Positions 32,956 through 43,414 are shown, counted from the first letter of the stretch. The stretch: DNA of 64,000 bases from Tachypleus tridentatus (GCF_004210375.1 NC_134834.1:91826170-91890169); one strand, 5' to 3'. The notes: generated by a model from the sequence alone, not told the origin. Program-made: numbers and translations.

Positions 32956-33759
32956 AGTCGAACGTCAGAGTCGTTATTATTTTTCTATCTCTAACCAATT
33001 TCTATTTTTCTGATGAATCAGCTCATCCTCCAACAAAAGAACAATTTATAAACGTAACTTTATTTTAAAATTTCGTGTTTTATTACACAGGTAAAAAATG
33101 CACATAAAAATAATTCCCACATGACTTTCCTTATGTTTAAGAAATCAGCGCAATTCCAGCATTGGCGAAAAATATCATAACGGCACCATTCAGTTGAGAT
33201 TATTCATTTGCTGAATTTCAAATAAAGTAAAGTAATCTAAGCCTTCTTTGAATGTAAATGTTAGGACTAATTAAATTTACATATGCATCAACAAAGAAAT
33301 CAGAATTATTTTCTCTCGCCCAATGTGAACACTTACATAGCAATAAAGATGATACAACCCTCTAAACCGATACATTTGGTTAGTTGTATTACATTAAAAA
33401 ACTCTTAATTAACAATGATTCAATTCATAAATAATAAATTACACTTTTAAAAGCTTCAATTTTCGAAAGACATAAGAGTAAAACGCCAACACACTTTAAC
33501 GCATATAATGAATTATAAAACAAATGCTGTAAATCATACAAAATACACAATAAAAGCTTGTATTACTAATAATATAGAAAATACTAATTAATGAGAAACC
33601 AAAGATCAAAATTGTAGTGATTACATAAGCAGCATTATCACGGGCCTTTTAAAGGGTGTACAATTTCACAATAATAGGTTTATAAATATGGGATACTTCT
33701 CTTTAAATCCACTTATATATTACAAATCAAATTGGCAACACCACTACAGATTTACATTT
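32956..33759. other. No gene seen
   Basis: Very AT-rich, with no recognisable element. Confidence 0.5.
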
Positions 33760-33896
33760 TGGGTTTGTTTGTTTGTAGTTAAGCAGAAAGCTACACAATG
33801 GGCTATCTGTGCTTTACCCACCGAAGTTATTGAAACCCGATTTCTAGCGTTGTAAGTCCGCAGATATACCGATATGCCACTTGGGGGAAGGGGCTC
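33760..33896 (-). mobile_element. Short tRNA-like SINE
   Basis: GTTTGTTTGTTTGTAGTTAA tail complement, GGGCTATCTGTGCTTTACCC, TGAAACCCGATTTCTAGCGT, GTAAGTCCGCAGATATACCG. Confidence 0.85.
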
Positions 33897-33984
33897 AAAT
33901 TTTTTATACTATTACATAATTTTTTTTAAAAAAAGGAAGTGATTTTAAACATTAAATGGTGAAAAACAGGGGAGCCTTTAAAAT

Positions 33985-34105
33985 GGTCCCCGGCTAGGAC
34001 AACGATAAGTCTTTAGATTTACAATGCTAATATCAGGGGTTCGATTCACGTCAGTAGACACAGCAGATAGCCCTATATAGCTTTGCTATGAAGAAAACAA
34101 CAACA
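33985..34105 (+). mobile_element. Short tRNA-like SINE (family B)
   Basis: ACGATAAGTCTTTAGATTTA, CAGGGGTTCGATTCACG, CAGATAGCCCTATATAGCTT, then an AAGAAAACAACAAC tail. Confidence 0.82.
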
Positions 34106-34506
34106 CAGACATATACTCTTAAAATGACACATATCAGTTAACCCTTTAAAAATTGTAAATACAATGCTATTTAAACGTAACACAATCTATTCAATAAAAA
34201 CTAAGAGAAAAACGAAATACGCAATAAGATTAAATACAGCCATATACAAATTATACGCATTTCTAAACACGTGAAGTCTTCTTATATAAACAAACCTATA
34301 TTTCTCACCTATATACAAAATTTTACACAACATATCATTGTAATCACAAAGTTCAACCCTCAGTCCATCTCACCACATTTATGGATGCTGCTGTTTTAAA
34401 TCAGTTTCCAGCAAGAATATTGTAGAGTTATTTATACATGGACTTTTCTACATGTTTAACTTGTTTTATTTTTGACAGCTTTCGGCCTTCTTACCTGATA
34501 AGCGTG

Positions 34507-34621
34507 TTTTATTCTTATAGCAAAGCCACATGGGGCTATCTGCTGTGTCTAGTGAGGGGAGTCGAACCTCTGATTTTAGCGTTGTAAATCTGTAGTCTTA
34601 CCACTGTATCAGAGAGGGACA
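34507..34621 (-). mobile_element. SINE family B
   Basis: TTCTTATAGCAAAGCCACAT, GAGTCGAACCTCTGATTTTA, GTAGTCTTACCACTGTATCA; complete minus copy inside the inverted repeat. Confidence 0.88.
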
Positions 34622-34642
34622 GCTTACCGGATGAAATGTGTG

Positions 34643-34751
34643 TTTTCTTATAGCAAAGTCACATCGGGCTATCTCCTGTATCTACCGAGGGGAATCGAAC
34701 CCCTGATTTTAGCGTTATAATTCCGTAGACTTACCGCTGTTCCACAGGGAG
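34643..34751 (-). mobile_element. SINE family B, second of a pair
   Basis: TTCTTATAGCAAAGTCACAT, GGAATCGAACCCCTGATTTT, GTAGACTTACCGCTGTTCCA; same orientation as its neighbour 20 bp away. Confidence 0.88.
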
Positions 34752-34834
34752 TTTACCTGATGAAGGTTCCGATAAGAGGGCGGAAAGCTCGCAAATACAA
34801 GTATTTCAACGTGTAGAAAAGTCCATGTATAATC

Positions 34835-35440
34835 CAGCCTCATGAGTCTTGAACAATACAAGCATTGGTTAGCTCGAGCTTGGATGGGAAATTTTGGCTG
34901 AAGTCTTACCAGTCTCTGGCGAAAAGTTTAAAGTTTTTACATTGTAGCTATATTGTTAAAAAAGAAATATAATAATAAACAAAAATACGTATTTAAAACC
35001 AGGATATACAGAACTCTCTGCAAATTTGTTTTCACTTGAGTAGTAATTAAAGTTAATTTAGTCTCACATATTTGTGTGCCCTAGAATAAGTCGCGTAGCT
35101 TTGAAATATGCGTTTAAAACTACGCAATATATAATTTACTATAACAGAATTTTCTAAACTACTGTAACGCACTTGATTATATAAGAAAACGATAAATAGG
35201 TTAAAAGCTTTCCAATAGCATTCAAAACAGCAAATGTAATTACAAAAAAAACACAAAAAACTAAGCATTTCTGTGCAATTGATGACTTTCACCACCAAAA
35301 CTGTACAAACTGATAAGCAAATAATCTCGAAAGTTAGAAAGTAATAAGAAGAAGTTTCCTTGGGGTTTAGGGACATTTATTTGTATCTCTGGAATTCAAG
35401 AAGTTAGGAAGTGTGAATTTTGGGTTTTACGGTTATATTG
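34835..35440. other. No gene seen
   Basis: AT-rich; the 107-codon minus frame (35053-35376) shows no recognisable motif or splice context. Confidence 0.45.
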
Positions 35441-35890
35441 TGTGTCACCTTCACACGTTTTCGAACACTGCAAATCAAATAAACACAACATAACCATACA
35501 AAACACCCAAATACTAAATAAAAAAAACAAACATAAACAAATAAACAAGAAGCCTTACTTGTACAACAACTCAAGCTCAAAATAAATCAATATAAAGGAA
35601 CGCCTTTATACCTATATTAATATAATAAATAAATAAAATTATATATTCAAACATCTAATACCGCCCTCTACATTTCGACACTCAGTTACACAACCCCTTT
35701 TAAACATGTGGTCAGCTATCGGTCAGTTACCTCTTTCTTTTTTTTGTGAACCTGACGATGACCGAAGAAGATTGAAACGTTGTTTGCTCCTCTATTAGTG
35801 CTTTCTCTATCCATACCAGCCGTTTTTCCATATATATTTTTCTCTACAAGTGGGTTTTTTCGTTATCACGGATTATAATTTTGCGTTTGT
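35441..35890 (+). mobile_element. PLE 3' fragment, + orientation
   Basis: Begins in the endonuclease coding end (CACCTTCACACGTTTTCGAA), runs through TATAAAGGAACGCCTTTATA and the uninterrupted CCGCCCTCTACATTTCGACA (the empty site for the SINE at 12.36 kb), to the tail CTCTACAAGTGGG. Confidence 0.92.
35746..35787 (+). ncRNA. Hammerhead-like motif in PLE tail
   Basis: GTGAAC, CTGACGA, extra T, GACC-GAAGAA-GATT, GAAACGTT, GTTTGC. Helix I can still form with G-U pairs; helix II is damaged relative to the copy at 12.7 kb. Confidence 0.4.
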
Positions 35891-36545
35891 TTATGTTTGT
35901 TTCTTTATTTATTATTTTAGTGTTTTTTATGGTTACATTGTGTTTATTTGATTTGTAGTGTTCGAAAACGTGGGAAAATGACTTTTTGTGTTCTTTGAAT
36001 CTGGTTTCCATTTTTCTACTTGTTTCTCCAATATAGAAGTCGTGGCAGTTATCACATTGTATTTTATAAATAATGTTGGTGTGGTGTTTTTCAGTGTAGT
36101 TTTTACATAGTATAGACCTTAGGGTTATGCCTGGTTTTTGAATAAATTTGGTATTAACTGGAATGTCATAATTTGTTACTAGTTTTTGCCAAATGTTGGT
36201 TATTTTTCTGCTGATGTCATGGGGTATATTTACTTTTGTTAGTTGATTTTGCTTTCTGTCTAGGTGTGTGCGTATAACGTTTTCTACGATTTATGAAGGA
36301 AACTTGTTGATGTTGATGAAGTATTGGTTTATTTTGTCTAATTTGTCGTTAATTTTATCTGGTGAGCATAGTTTTATGACTGTGTTTATTCGGTTTCTTA
36401 ATATTGTTGAGCTTTTGTTTTGTTTCATGTGCAGGGGTTCGATTCCCCTCGGTGGGCTTAGCAGATAGCCCGATGTGGCTTTGCTGTAAGAAAACACATC
36501 TTGTTTCATGTGCCGAGTCCCATATCAGCCGTTTTTATGTATATA
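35891..36545 (-). pseudogene. PLE ORF fragment, minus orientation, tail-to-tail with the previous piece
   Basis: On the minus strand, from high to low coordinates: INTVIKLCSPDKINDKLDKI, QYFININKFP; then ITNIWQKLVTN; then IIYKIQCDNCHDFYIGET and METRFKEHKKS, HVFEHYKSNKHN. The GIY-YIG endonuclease motif and CxxC are intact, unlike the copy at 12 kb. The fragment stops inside the ORF at the junction near 35891. Frameshifts near 36410 and a stop in the linker show that it is dead. Confidence 0.88.
36420..36513 (+). mobile_element. 5'-truncated SINE family B inserted in PLE, 13-bp TSD
   Basis: Body 36433-36500, from AGGGGTTCGATTCCCCTCGG to AAGAAAACACATC. TSD TTGTTTCATGTGC at 36420-36432 and 36501-36513, which interrupts the minus-strand PLE ORF. 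Confidence 0.95.
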
Positions 36546-37071
36546 ATATAGGTAGTTTGTTTAATCAAAAATGAATATAAATTATCACGGAAACAATAAA
36601 AACTACGCTTGTAATGATGAAAAAATCATAACTGGGAACAACAACAACAAAACTGGCAGCTATATTGTCCGTGTAACCTAAAAGTTCAAGTTTCATGTTT
36701 ATGAAATAAGGTTTTGAGGCCGGCTTCTCGAGTAGATTTTTAAAATGATTGTGTGCAGTTTCAATCAACTTGCCAACTATACCAACAATTCGCTTGAAGA
36801 AAGTATTTTCTTGGCTAATGGTCAACAGGTGGTGAAACTTTCCTATATTTGGCTCTGAAAAAAAAAAAACCCTAAAAAATTTATTTCTTACGACAAATAA
36901 CTATACCTAAAATAACTTTTACACATTAAGAAACACGTGTATAAAAATGTGGGTAATTGACCTGTCTCTGAATGATATAGTCTACAAAAACATTCCGATA
37001 AACATTTAAATTTCTCTTAACCAGGCCGGTTTTCACTTTAATAAGAACTGCGCTTGCCATGCGCAGACGCG
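36546..37071. other. Upstream of the secreted-protein gene; no other gene seen
   Basis: AT-rich until 37040, then a GC-richer patch (GCGCTTGCCATGCGCAGACG) with NRF1-like ATGCGCA immediately before the TATA box. Confidence 0.4.
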
Positions 37072-37079
37072 TATAAATA
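37072..37079 (+). promoter_or_regulatory. TATA box TATAAATA
   Basis: 67-74 nt before the ATG at 37146, which leaves about 40 nt of 5' UTR if transcription starts ~30 nt downstream. Immediately preceded by ATGCGCAGACGCG. Confidence 0.55.
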
Positions 37080-37145
37080 TAAGATTCCATAGCATCAAAG
37101 TTGTAGTTAAGGGACGAAACTGTATACAACTGAAGCTGATTCATC

Positions 37146-40100
37146 ATGCAGTGGTTGAAGGCAGTAGTAAGTTCATGCTTATATGCTCATGTTATCTCAT
37201 CTGAATACTTTACTGATGTTGTGGGAAGACCTCACCTCACCAAAATTTATAACGTCGTATCAGATACGCATTGAAAATCATGAATTTTATTTAGGAAAAA
37301 GATGGACATGGTACAAGGTATTTCAAAAACTGTCACAGAATGTGTGAAACACATGACCGTTATTCCCAAACTCATCCGTATATTAAACTACTTGCAGCAT
37401 CACCTGTTCTAGACAACATTCGTTTATGTTCACGTCATCTTGTATATTGGCATGAGTTTTATTCCAACCACTAATATCGTACTGATGAAAAATAAAGGAA
37501 AAAGAAATTTGAAATCGAATGCAAGTTTGTTAAAAGCGATCTAAGTATACAGTTAAATCTGTTTTTAAAGCTGATGATTCTCTGTGTGTTTCTGGTGGAA
37601 TTTTTGTTTTTCTAAGACAGTACGTTTTAAAACATAATAACCATAGCTAATAGGTTTTATTTATAATACCCTGTGTTTCGTTAGTAAATATATCTGTAAT
37701 AGATATCACTTCTTTTCAGACATTTATTACGGCCTTATTGATGATAGTTTAACTCATTGTTTTCTATCAATATTTATAGTTTATGCTATATGCTATATTT
37801 GTTCAAAACTAAAGACCTTTGTAAATCTGTAACACTTACAAAACGTTGAGTAAAATGTTCCTTTGAGTATGCCAAGGTTTGTAGATTGCCAAGCTTTACT
37901 AGCATTAAGTTGACATCGTTAGTTAGTTTTAAATCAAAGTCACATTGTACTATCTACTATGGCCGAGCAAGGAAAATCGAACACCTGATTTTAGCGTTGT
38001 AACTGACCGCTGTCCCATCGGGGACAGCTTTTCTCCTCTTCCCTATCAATGCTAGCCGTCCCTAAGTTTGCAGTGTAAGACTAGAGGGAAGGTAGCTAGT
38101 CATCACCACCAACTCGTTTTACCAAAGAATAGTGGGAGTTGGATTGACTGTCCCATTGTAACGCCCCCACGGCTGAAAGGACGAGCATATTTGGTGCGGT
38201 GGGGATTCGAACCCGCGACCCTCATATTACAAGTCGAGTGCCTTAACCACCTTGCCATGGAGAACCTGTCTTCGTTTGAATATGCTTCTAAATATACGAT
38301 ACTGTGAACTAAGTTTAGTGTGTGAACTGGTAATATTTGTTCAGTCATTCTTTTTAGTAATGGTCTGGAAGTTGTTATTTTTAATAATTGATTAAAATGT
38401 CTGTCTTTATGTTTCTTTCCTTTAACTAGATTAAATGATATTATTTCGCATTAGTTCGAAATATATATAAATATTGATGTTCATTGGAAGAAAAGCAGTA
38501 TGTTTAAGATTTTACAGCACTAAAATCCAGGGTTCGAGTCCTTGCGGTAGATAGAGTGCAGATAACTCATTGCCTAACTTTGCACAAAGACAAAACCAGT
38601 AACATATGTCCCTGTTGTTTGTATTTATTATATATGCTTGTTTTTATCATTCGATAATTGTTTCCCATTTTCAAGCTGTTGGTTTTCCTCAATTTTCTTT
38701 CTTTCTCTTGTTCTTTTTTATGCTATGTTTTAATAATACGTACAGAAAGTATCTTATAACAGCTTTTTCTCTGTTTATTCCGACCTTTGACACCATTTTC
38801 ATTCCATTATTCAATAATGGCCTATATTTTTTTTCTAAATGCCTGTTTTTTATTTTTCCGTTAATTAGTTAAAAACGTGTCATTTCAGGTTTTTCGAAAA
38901 ATATGCTGAGGTCCACCGGTAGTTCAGAATATGTGTACGGATTTATAAATCTAAAACCCGAGATTCGTATTCCTGTGGTGGACAGAACGCACGTAACTTA
39001 TTGTGTAGTTTTGCATTAAGAAAACATCAACATAAATCTTTTATTATTTCAATATTTTTACATCCTTCTTGCATTTCTTTGTGTCGTATGTTCGCGTTTT
39101 CAACTTTCACTTCCTATACTAGCCACTGTTTTCACAATCCTGAAAACAACTTTTACGAAATACCAAACTAACAACGTGTAAGGCCTACATTTAATAAACC
39201 ACTTAGTTACGAGTCTAAACCAACTAACAACGTGTAAGGCCTACACTTAATAAACCACTTAGTTACGAGTCTAAACCAAACTTACAACATGTAAAGCCTA
39301 CATTTAATAAACCACTTAGTTACGAGTCTAAACCAAACTAACAACGTGTAAGGCCATTTAATAAACCACTTAGTTACGAGTCTAAACCAACTAACAACGT
39401 GTAAGGCCTACATTTAATAAACCACTTAATTACGAGTCTAAACCAACTAACAATGTAAGGCCTACATTCAATAAACCACTTAGTTACGAGTCTAAACCAA
39501 CTAACAACGTGTAAGGCCTACATTTAATAAACCACTTAGTTACGAGTCTAAACCAAACTAACAATGTAAGGCCTACATTTAATAAACCACTTAGATACGA
39601 GTCTAAACCAACGTATAACAATTTAATATAAGGCCTACATTTAATAAACCACTTAATTACGAGTCTAAACCAAACTAACAATGTAAGGCCTACATTTAAT
39701 AAACTACTTAGTTACGAGTCTAAACCAACTAACAACGTGTAAGGCCTACATTTAATAAACCACTTAGTTACGAGTCTAAACCAAACTAACAATGTAAGGC
39801 CTACATTTAATAAACCACTTAGATACGAGTCTAAACCAACTAACAACGTATTAGGCCTACATTTAATAAACCACTTAGTTACGAGTCTAAACCAACTAAC
39901 ATCGTATAAGCCATACATTTAATAAACCACTTAGTTACGAGTCTAAACCAAACTAGCAACGTGTGAGGCCTACATTTAATCTAGCTAGTCACAGTAACCT
40001 AATCTGAACTTTATCTCAACTGAAATATTTTCTAATATTCTAACTACTTTGTTTATGAACTATTTATCGTTGTTAATTTGTAAAAAAAATATTACTGAGT

Positions 40101-40629
40101 TTTTTAAATAAATATTTAGGCTAAAATCATTTTGTATTGTGTAGTGAAGTCGAAGTGTTATATTTGTCTTTACTTATAAACGCCTAAGTAATATCTCTCG
40201 AATTTGTTTTTACTTTTTCGAAATTACAAAAAACACTCAAATGTTAGTCTTACGTATGGTCTTTACAATGTATTTTCTTCTTTATTTTTGTAGGTATCAA
40301 CGGCGTTACTGCTTATTATCTCTAGTTGTGACCACTTGACCGCAATCAGAGTTTCAATTTCAAACTCTCAACGTCAGGGGGCGGAGCAGCGACTCTACCG
40401 GATCCTACCGAGTATCGAAGACAAGTATCGAACCCAAACCACTTATTTACAGAACACTAACCAGTCAAAAGATCTTCATGCCATGCACTCACAAGTGAAT
40501 ATTCAGTGTTATATTCCTTTTCACAGAGTCCATGAATCACACGTTGAAGATCAAGAAGCAATGATTTTATTACAGCGAATACAGAGAACTTTACCCTATT
40601 TAGGGTCGGTTGTCAACGTTGATATTTAA
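37146..40629 (+). CDS. Predicted small secreted protein, two exons, unknown family
   Basis: Exon 1 37146-37166 (ATG, seven codons) ends at a perfect GTAAGT donor in phase 0. Exon 2 40294-40629 starts after a strong pyrimidine tract and TAG and ends at TAA. The joined protein is 118 residues. It opens with MQWLKAVVSTALLLIISSC, a classic signal peptide with cleavage likely after residue 19 or 24; the hydrophobic core is made only when the two exons are joined, which supports the model. The mature part is ~95 residues, hydrophilic, with one Cys (residue 79), one N-glycosylation sequon (NQS at 63) and a C-terminus ending VVNVDI. No dibasic or amidation sites typical of neuropeptides and no family I recognise. 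The intron (3127 bp) holds SINEs and a 56-bp array. Could be a propeptide, an immune peptide or a lineage-specific secreted protein. Confidence 0.6.
37925..38030 (-). mobile_element. Short tRNA-like SINE, diverged
   Basis: AAATCAAAGTCACATTGTAC, GGAAAATCGAACACCTGATT, TTAGCGTTGTAACTGACCGC; intronic. Confidence 0.75.
38049..38266 (-). mobile_element. SINE family A, partial
   Basis: From GCTAGCCGTCCCTAAGTTTG to CACCTTGCCATGG, with an internal deletion in the GCCAACTCTTGGGCT segment. Intronic. Confidence 0.88.
38490..38600 (+). mobile_element. Short tRNA-like SINE, degenerate
   Basis: TTTTACAGCACTAAAATCCA, GGGTTCGAGTCCTTGCGG, CAGATAACTCATTGCCTAAC, TTTGCACAAAGACAAAAC. Confidence 0.65.
38915..39030 (+). 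mobile_element. Short tRNA-like SINE
   Basis: GTCCACCGGTAGTTCAGAAT, AAAACCCGAGATTCGTATTC, CACGTAACTTATTGTGTAGT, TTTGCATTAAGAAAACATC. Confidence 0.7.
39162..39978. repeat. ~56-bp minisatellite, about 14 units, intronic
   Basis: Unit CTAACAACGTGTAAGGCCTA, CATTTAATAAACCACTTAGT, TACGAGTCTAAACCAA. Units vary between about 50 and 60 bp by small indels (GTGTAAGG versus TGTAAGG). Lies in the intron of the predicted secreted-protein gene. Confidence 0.95.
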
Positions 40630-40807
40630 AGAAGTGATTCTGATGGTAGTTCAGCAATCAGAACAACCTTCTAGTAATGTGGTTCATTTGAACAGTTTTA
40701 TATTGAACGAACAAGTAACAGAAATCGATATGATTGCAATTTATTTTCCAAAAAGTCTTTTATTCACCATTAGCGATATCCGAGTAATTCATAAATCTTT
40801 GAGTATC

Positions 40808-40813
40808 AATAAA
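40808..40813 (+). promoter_or_regulatory. Polyadenylation signal AATAAA
   Basis: 179 nt after the stop codon of the predicted secreted-protein gene, a normal 3' UTR length. Confidence 0.5.
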
Positions 40814-40839
40814 CATGCGTTTAATTAAATAATTTGTAT

Positions 40840-41590
40840 CTATTAAGTAGATAACAAACAGGTAATAATTTTTTTCACCCTGAGGCTACGAGGTAACATA
40901 CCTATTGTTGAAGTTATTACTAGCTAGATATTACTTCTAATGATTACGGCTTAACATGTCGATAACGGCGAAGTTGCTGAGCGAGTGAATGGACGTGTTC
41001 CAATTATTATAAATTTTTATTTTGTAACAATCCATACTCCTGGTTAGACCGGTTTAAAGTTAAATTATCTACATTATTTTCAATGATAATTGGTATTTTT
41101 CATCCATGCAAGTAATCTATATTTTAATTTCACACACACACACACATATATATATATACATGGTATTACTGATGATAATTCACACACTGCCCAATCAAAT
41201 AAAAGCGGGGATTTATATTTATTAAAGACGAGCTAGTCGGACGAATGCACCTCGGAAAATATTGTGTTCAGAACATATAAAATAGCAGTTTGGTCTACGG
41301 TCATGACGGAAACTAGTGAACTAAGATAGCAGTTTATTATAAATTATTTATTTAAATAGATCATTTCAGTAGTTGTACACTAAAGACAAAATAAAGTAGA
41401 TTTCACGCACAAAAAGCAACAAATAATTCTATGCGGCTCAAGTGTTTATCTTAAGTAGTCGTCCACAGGCCAGGTCATTTGGTGACTGACGAGCAAAATA
41501 AATTAAAACTTTCAGAGCTTTCAAACAGTAAATGTCAGTAACTTTAAAGTTGTTTCTTACAAGACCGAAGTCTCTTTAATGAATTAAACC
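40840..41590. other. No gene seen; (CA)n(TA)n microsatellite at 41130-41160
   Basis: Otherwise AT-rich without recognised elements. Confidence 0.6.
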
Positions 41591-41599
41591 TTAATTTGA

Positions 41600-41756
41600 C
41601 AAACGTCTGTTTGTGTGTGCCGCCTATAACTAACGAGCCGCTCAACCGATTGTCACCACATCTAGCATGTACCTTTAAGGCTCTCTTTGGAGCAAGAAAG
41701 AGTTTATAATTCGGATCTGACTCCCTGTAAAACCTCCAAGGTACGTCAGCTAGTAT
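41600..41756 (+). mobile_element. Possible Helitron-type 3' end
   Basis: Wording TATAACTAACGAGCCGCTCA, ACCGATTGTCACC and a terminal CAGCTAGT. Helitrons typically end in CTRR before an A or T; no strong terminal hairpin is visible, so this is tentative. Confidence 0.3.
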
Positions 41757-42755
41757 TCTATAATATTTTAAGGCCAGTTAGAACAGTTAGAACTTTGATA
41801 CCTTCTGGTGGCTCAGCGGTGGTTTTATGAGCCTTTAACTTTATAACAGGAAATTATTTCCAACAATGGACACCTAACAGGTAGTTAATTATAAATAACA
41901 ACAACAAAAAGTTTTTTACCCAATATTTGATTTTTAAACTGATAAATGAAGCCAGATTGCAAATCTTCATTCAAGTAGTTTCAAGAAGAGCGGTAATTTC
42001 ACTCTATAGGAGAAACGTTCTTAATTTCCAGTCCAATGAGAAAAAAAAAATAGATATTTAACAAGCTATCTATATAATATCCATTTTTTCTCCATTCTCT
42101 GAAGCAGTTTATTATACCATTAAATGTTTCCTTTAGTTTGAGAAAAGCTTAAAATATTTATAATATATTATTTTCTAGGCTTAGGCTAATAATAAAAGAC
42201 ACAATTGCAGTGTAGTTGAATTATATCCTTTATAAATACGTTTTTATTTTCTTAATTATTGTGGAGTTAAAATTACAACAAATAATTCCATTTGGAAAGG
42301 TTTATCTTGAATTATAAAATACAGAGTTTATAATACGTTTAGGTTCATAATTGAATTCAAACTGAAACTTAATTTATAATGATACATTTCCAAATGTTCT
42401 AAAACATAAGTATAAATGAATGAGTTATTAGCACACTTGCTATGTTGCGGATCAACCGTATTTTCAATAACTTTCTGAATGTTCGTAAAATATGTATATA
42501 GCTATTTATCTGGATACGTAGAATATCTTACGTGTTCAAATGAGTAATTTGAACTGCCAAGTTAATCCGAATGTGTGTATGTGTTGTTTTTTTAAAATTT
42601 ATAATAAAACAAGTTATCAAAGAAGTCACGACTTTAAGATACAGGCGGTAGATAGAGCCACAATTACTACTTCAGAATTTAATCTAAAATTGTTTTGATT
42701 TTATTTCGGATTAAGCAATACTAATTTTCTTGATGACGAGAAACCCACTTCAAAA
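41757..42755. other. No gene seen
   Basis: AT-rich. A short tRNA-like residue (CTGGTGGCTCAGCGGTGG) lies near 41803 without a recognisable SINE body. Confidence 0.5.
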
Positions 42756-42850
42756 AACCTGAATATGACCTAGGAAGGTCGAAACGTTGTTCTCTCCTTA
42801 TCAGTAAAACTGTTAATACTCATACCAGCCGTTCTAAGATATAATATTAA
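42755..42850 (+). mobile_element. PLE tail fragment with hammerhead-like core
   Basis: CTGAATA (G8 changed), extra T, GACC-TAGGAA-GGTC, GAAACGTT, followed by CATACCAGCCGTTCTAAGAT. Tail only, no ORF sequence. Confidence 0.8.
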
Positions 42851-43087
42851 TTTTCATTCCACAAAAATGATAAAAAATGTGATTGCGATAAAAGTTATCT
42901 GAAATAGAATAATAAATTGAACATTATCCTAAATTCTGTTTTACGCTCTGAACACCGTAAAACAAAAAAGAGTAAAAACGTTTCTTCTCTTATTGTTTCG
43001 CTATTGGTTGGACCTTCGCAAAATTTCGTTGGTTAATTAATAGATTACTTCTCTGTAATTAAAACTAATTAACAGTACGGAAAGTAT
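42851..43087. other. No gene seen
   Basis: AT-rich spacer. Confidence 0.5.
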
Positions 43088-43414
43088 TGTTTGTTTGTTT
43101 TTGAATTTCTCGTAAAGCTACTCGAGAACTATCTGTGCTCGCCGTCCCTAATTTAGTAGTGTAAGACTAGAGGGAAGCACAGATAGCCCTCGAGTAGCTT
43201 TATGCGAAATTCCAAAACAAACAAACAAACAAACTATACTTATGGTAAAGCTGCTAAGACTACTCTTTTACCCACGAATAGTGGGATTGCCCGTAACATT
43301 ATAACGCCCCCACGATTGAAGGGGCGAGCATGTTGGGTGTGACGGGGATTCAAACTCGCAACCCTCAGGTTACGAGTCGAGCACCTTAACCAACTGGCCA
43401 TTCCTGGTGCACGA
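43088..43414 (-). mobile_element. SINE family A with an inverted internal segment
   Basis: 43088-43177 is the 3' part in minus orientation and 43178-43232 is the SINE 3' end in plus orientation, so the two form a ~50-bp foldback. 43252-43414 then continues the minus element to its head. Either a second truncated SINE inserted or an internal rearrangement occurred. Confidence 0.85.

Larger units (their letters stand above)
34427..34834. repeat. Inverted repeat enclosing two family B SINEs
   Basis: The left arm 34427-34500 (TACATGGACTTTTCTACATG to CAGCTTTCGGCCTTCTTACC) is the diverged reverse complement of the right arm 34752-34834 (ACCTGATGAAGGTTCCGATA to TGTAGAAAAGTCCATGTATA). The right arm begins CTGATGA and contains GGAAAGC, so it may be the tail of a second PLE family or a foldback element. 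Confidence 0.7.
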
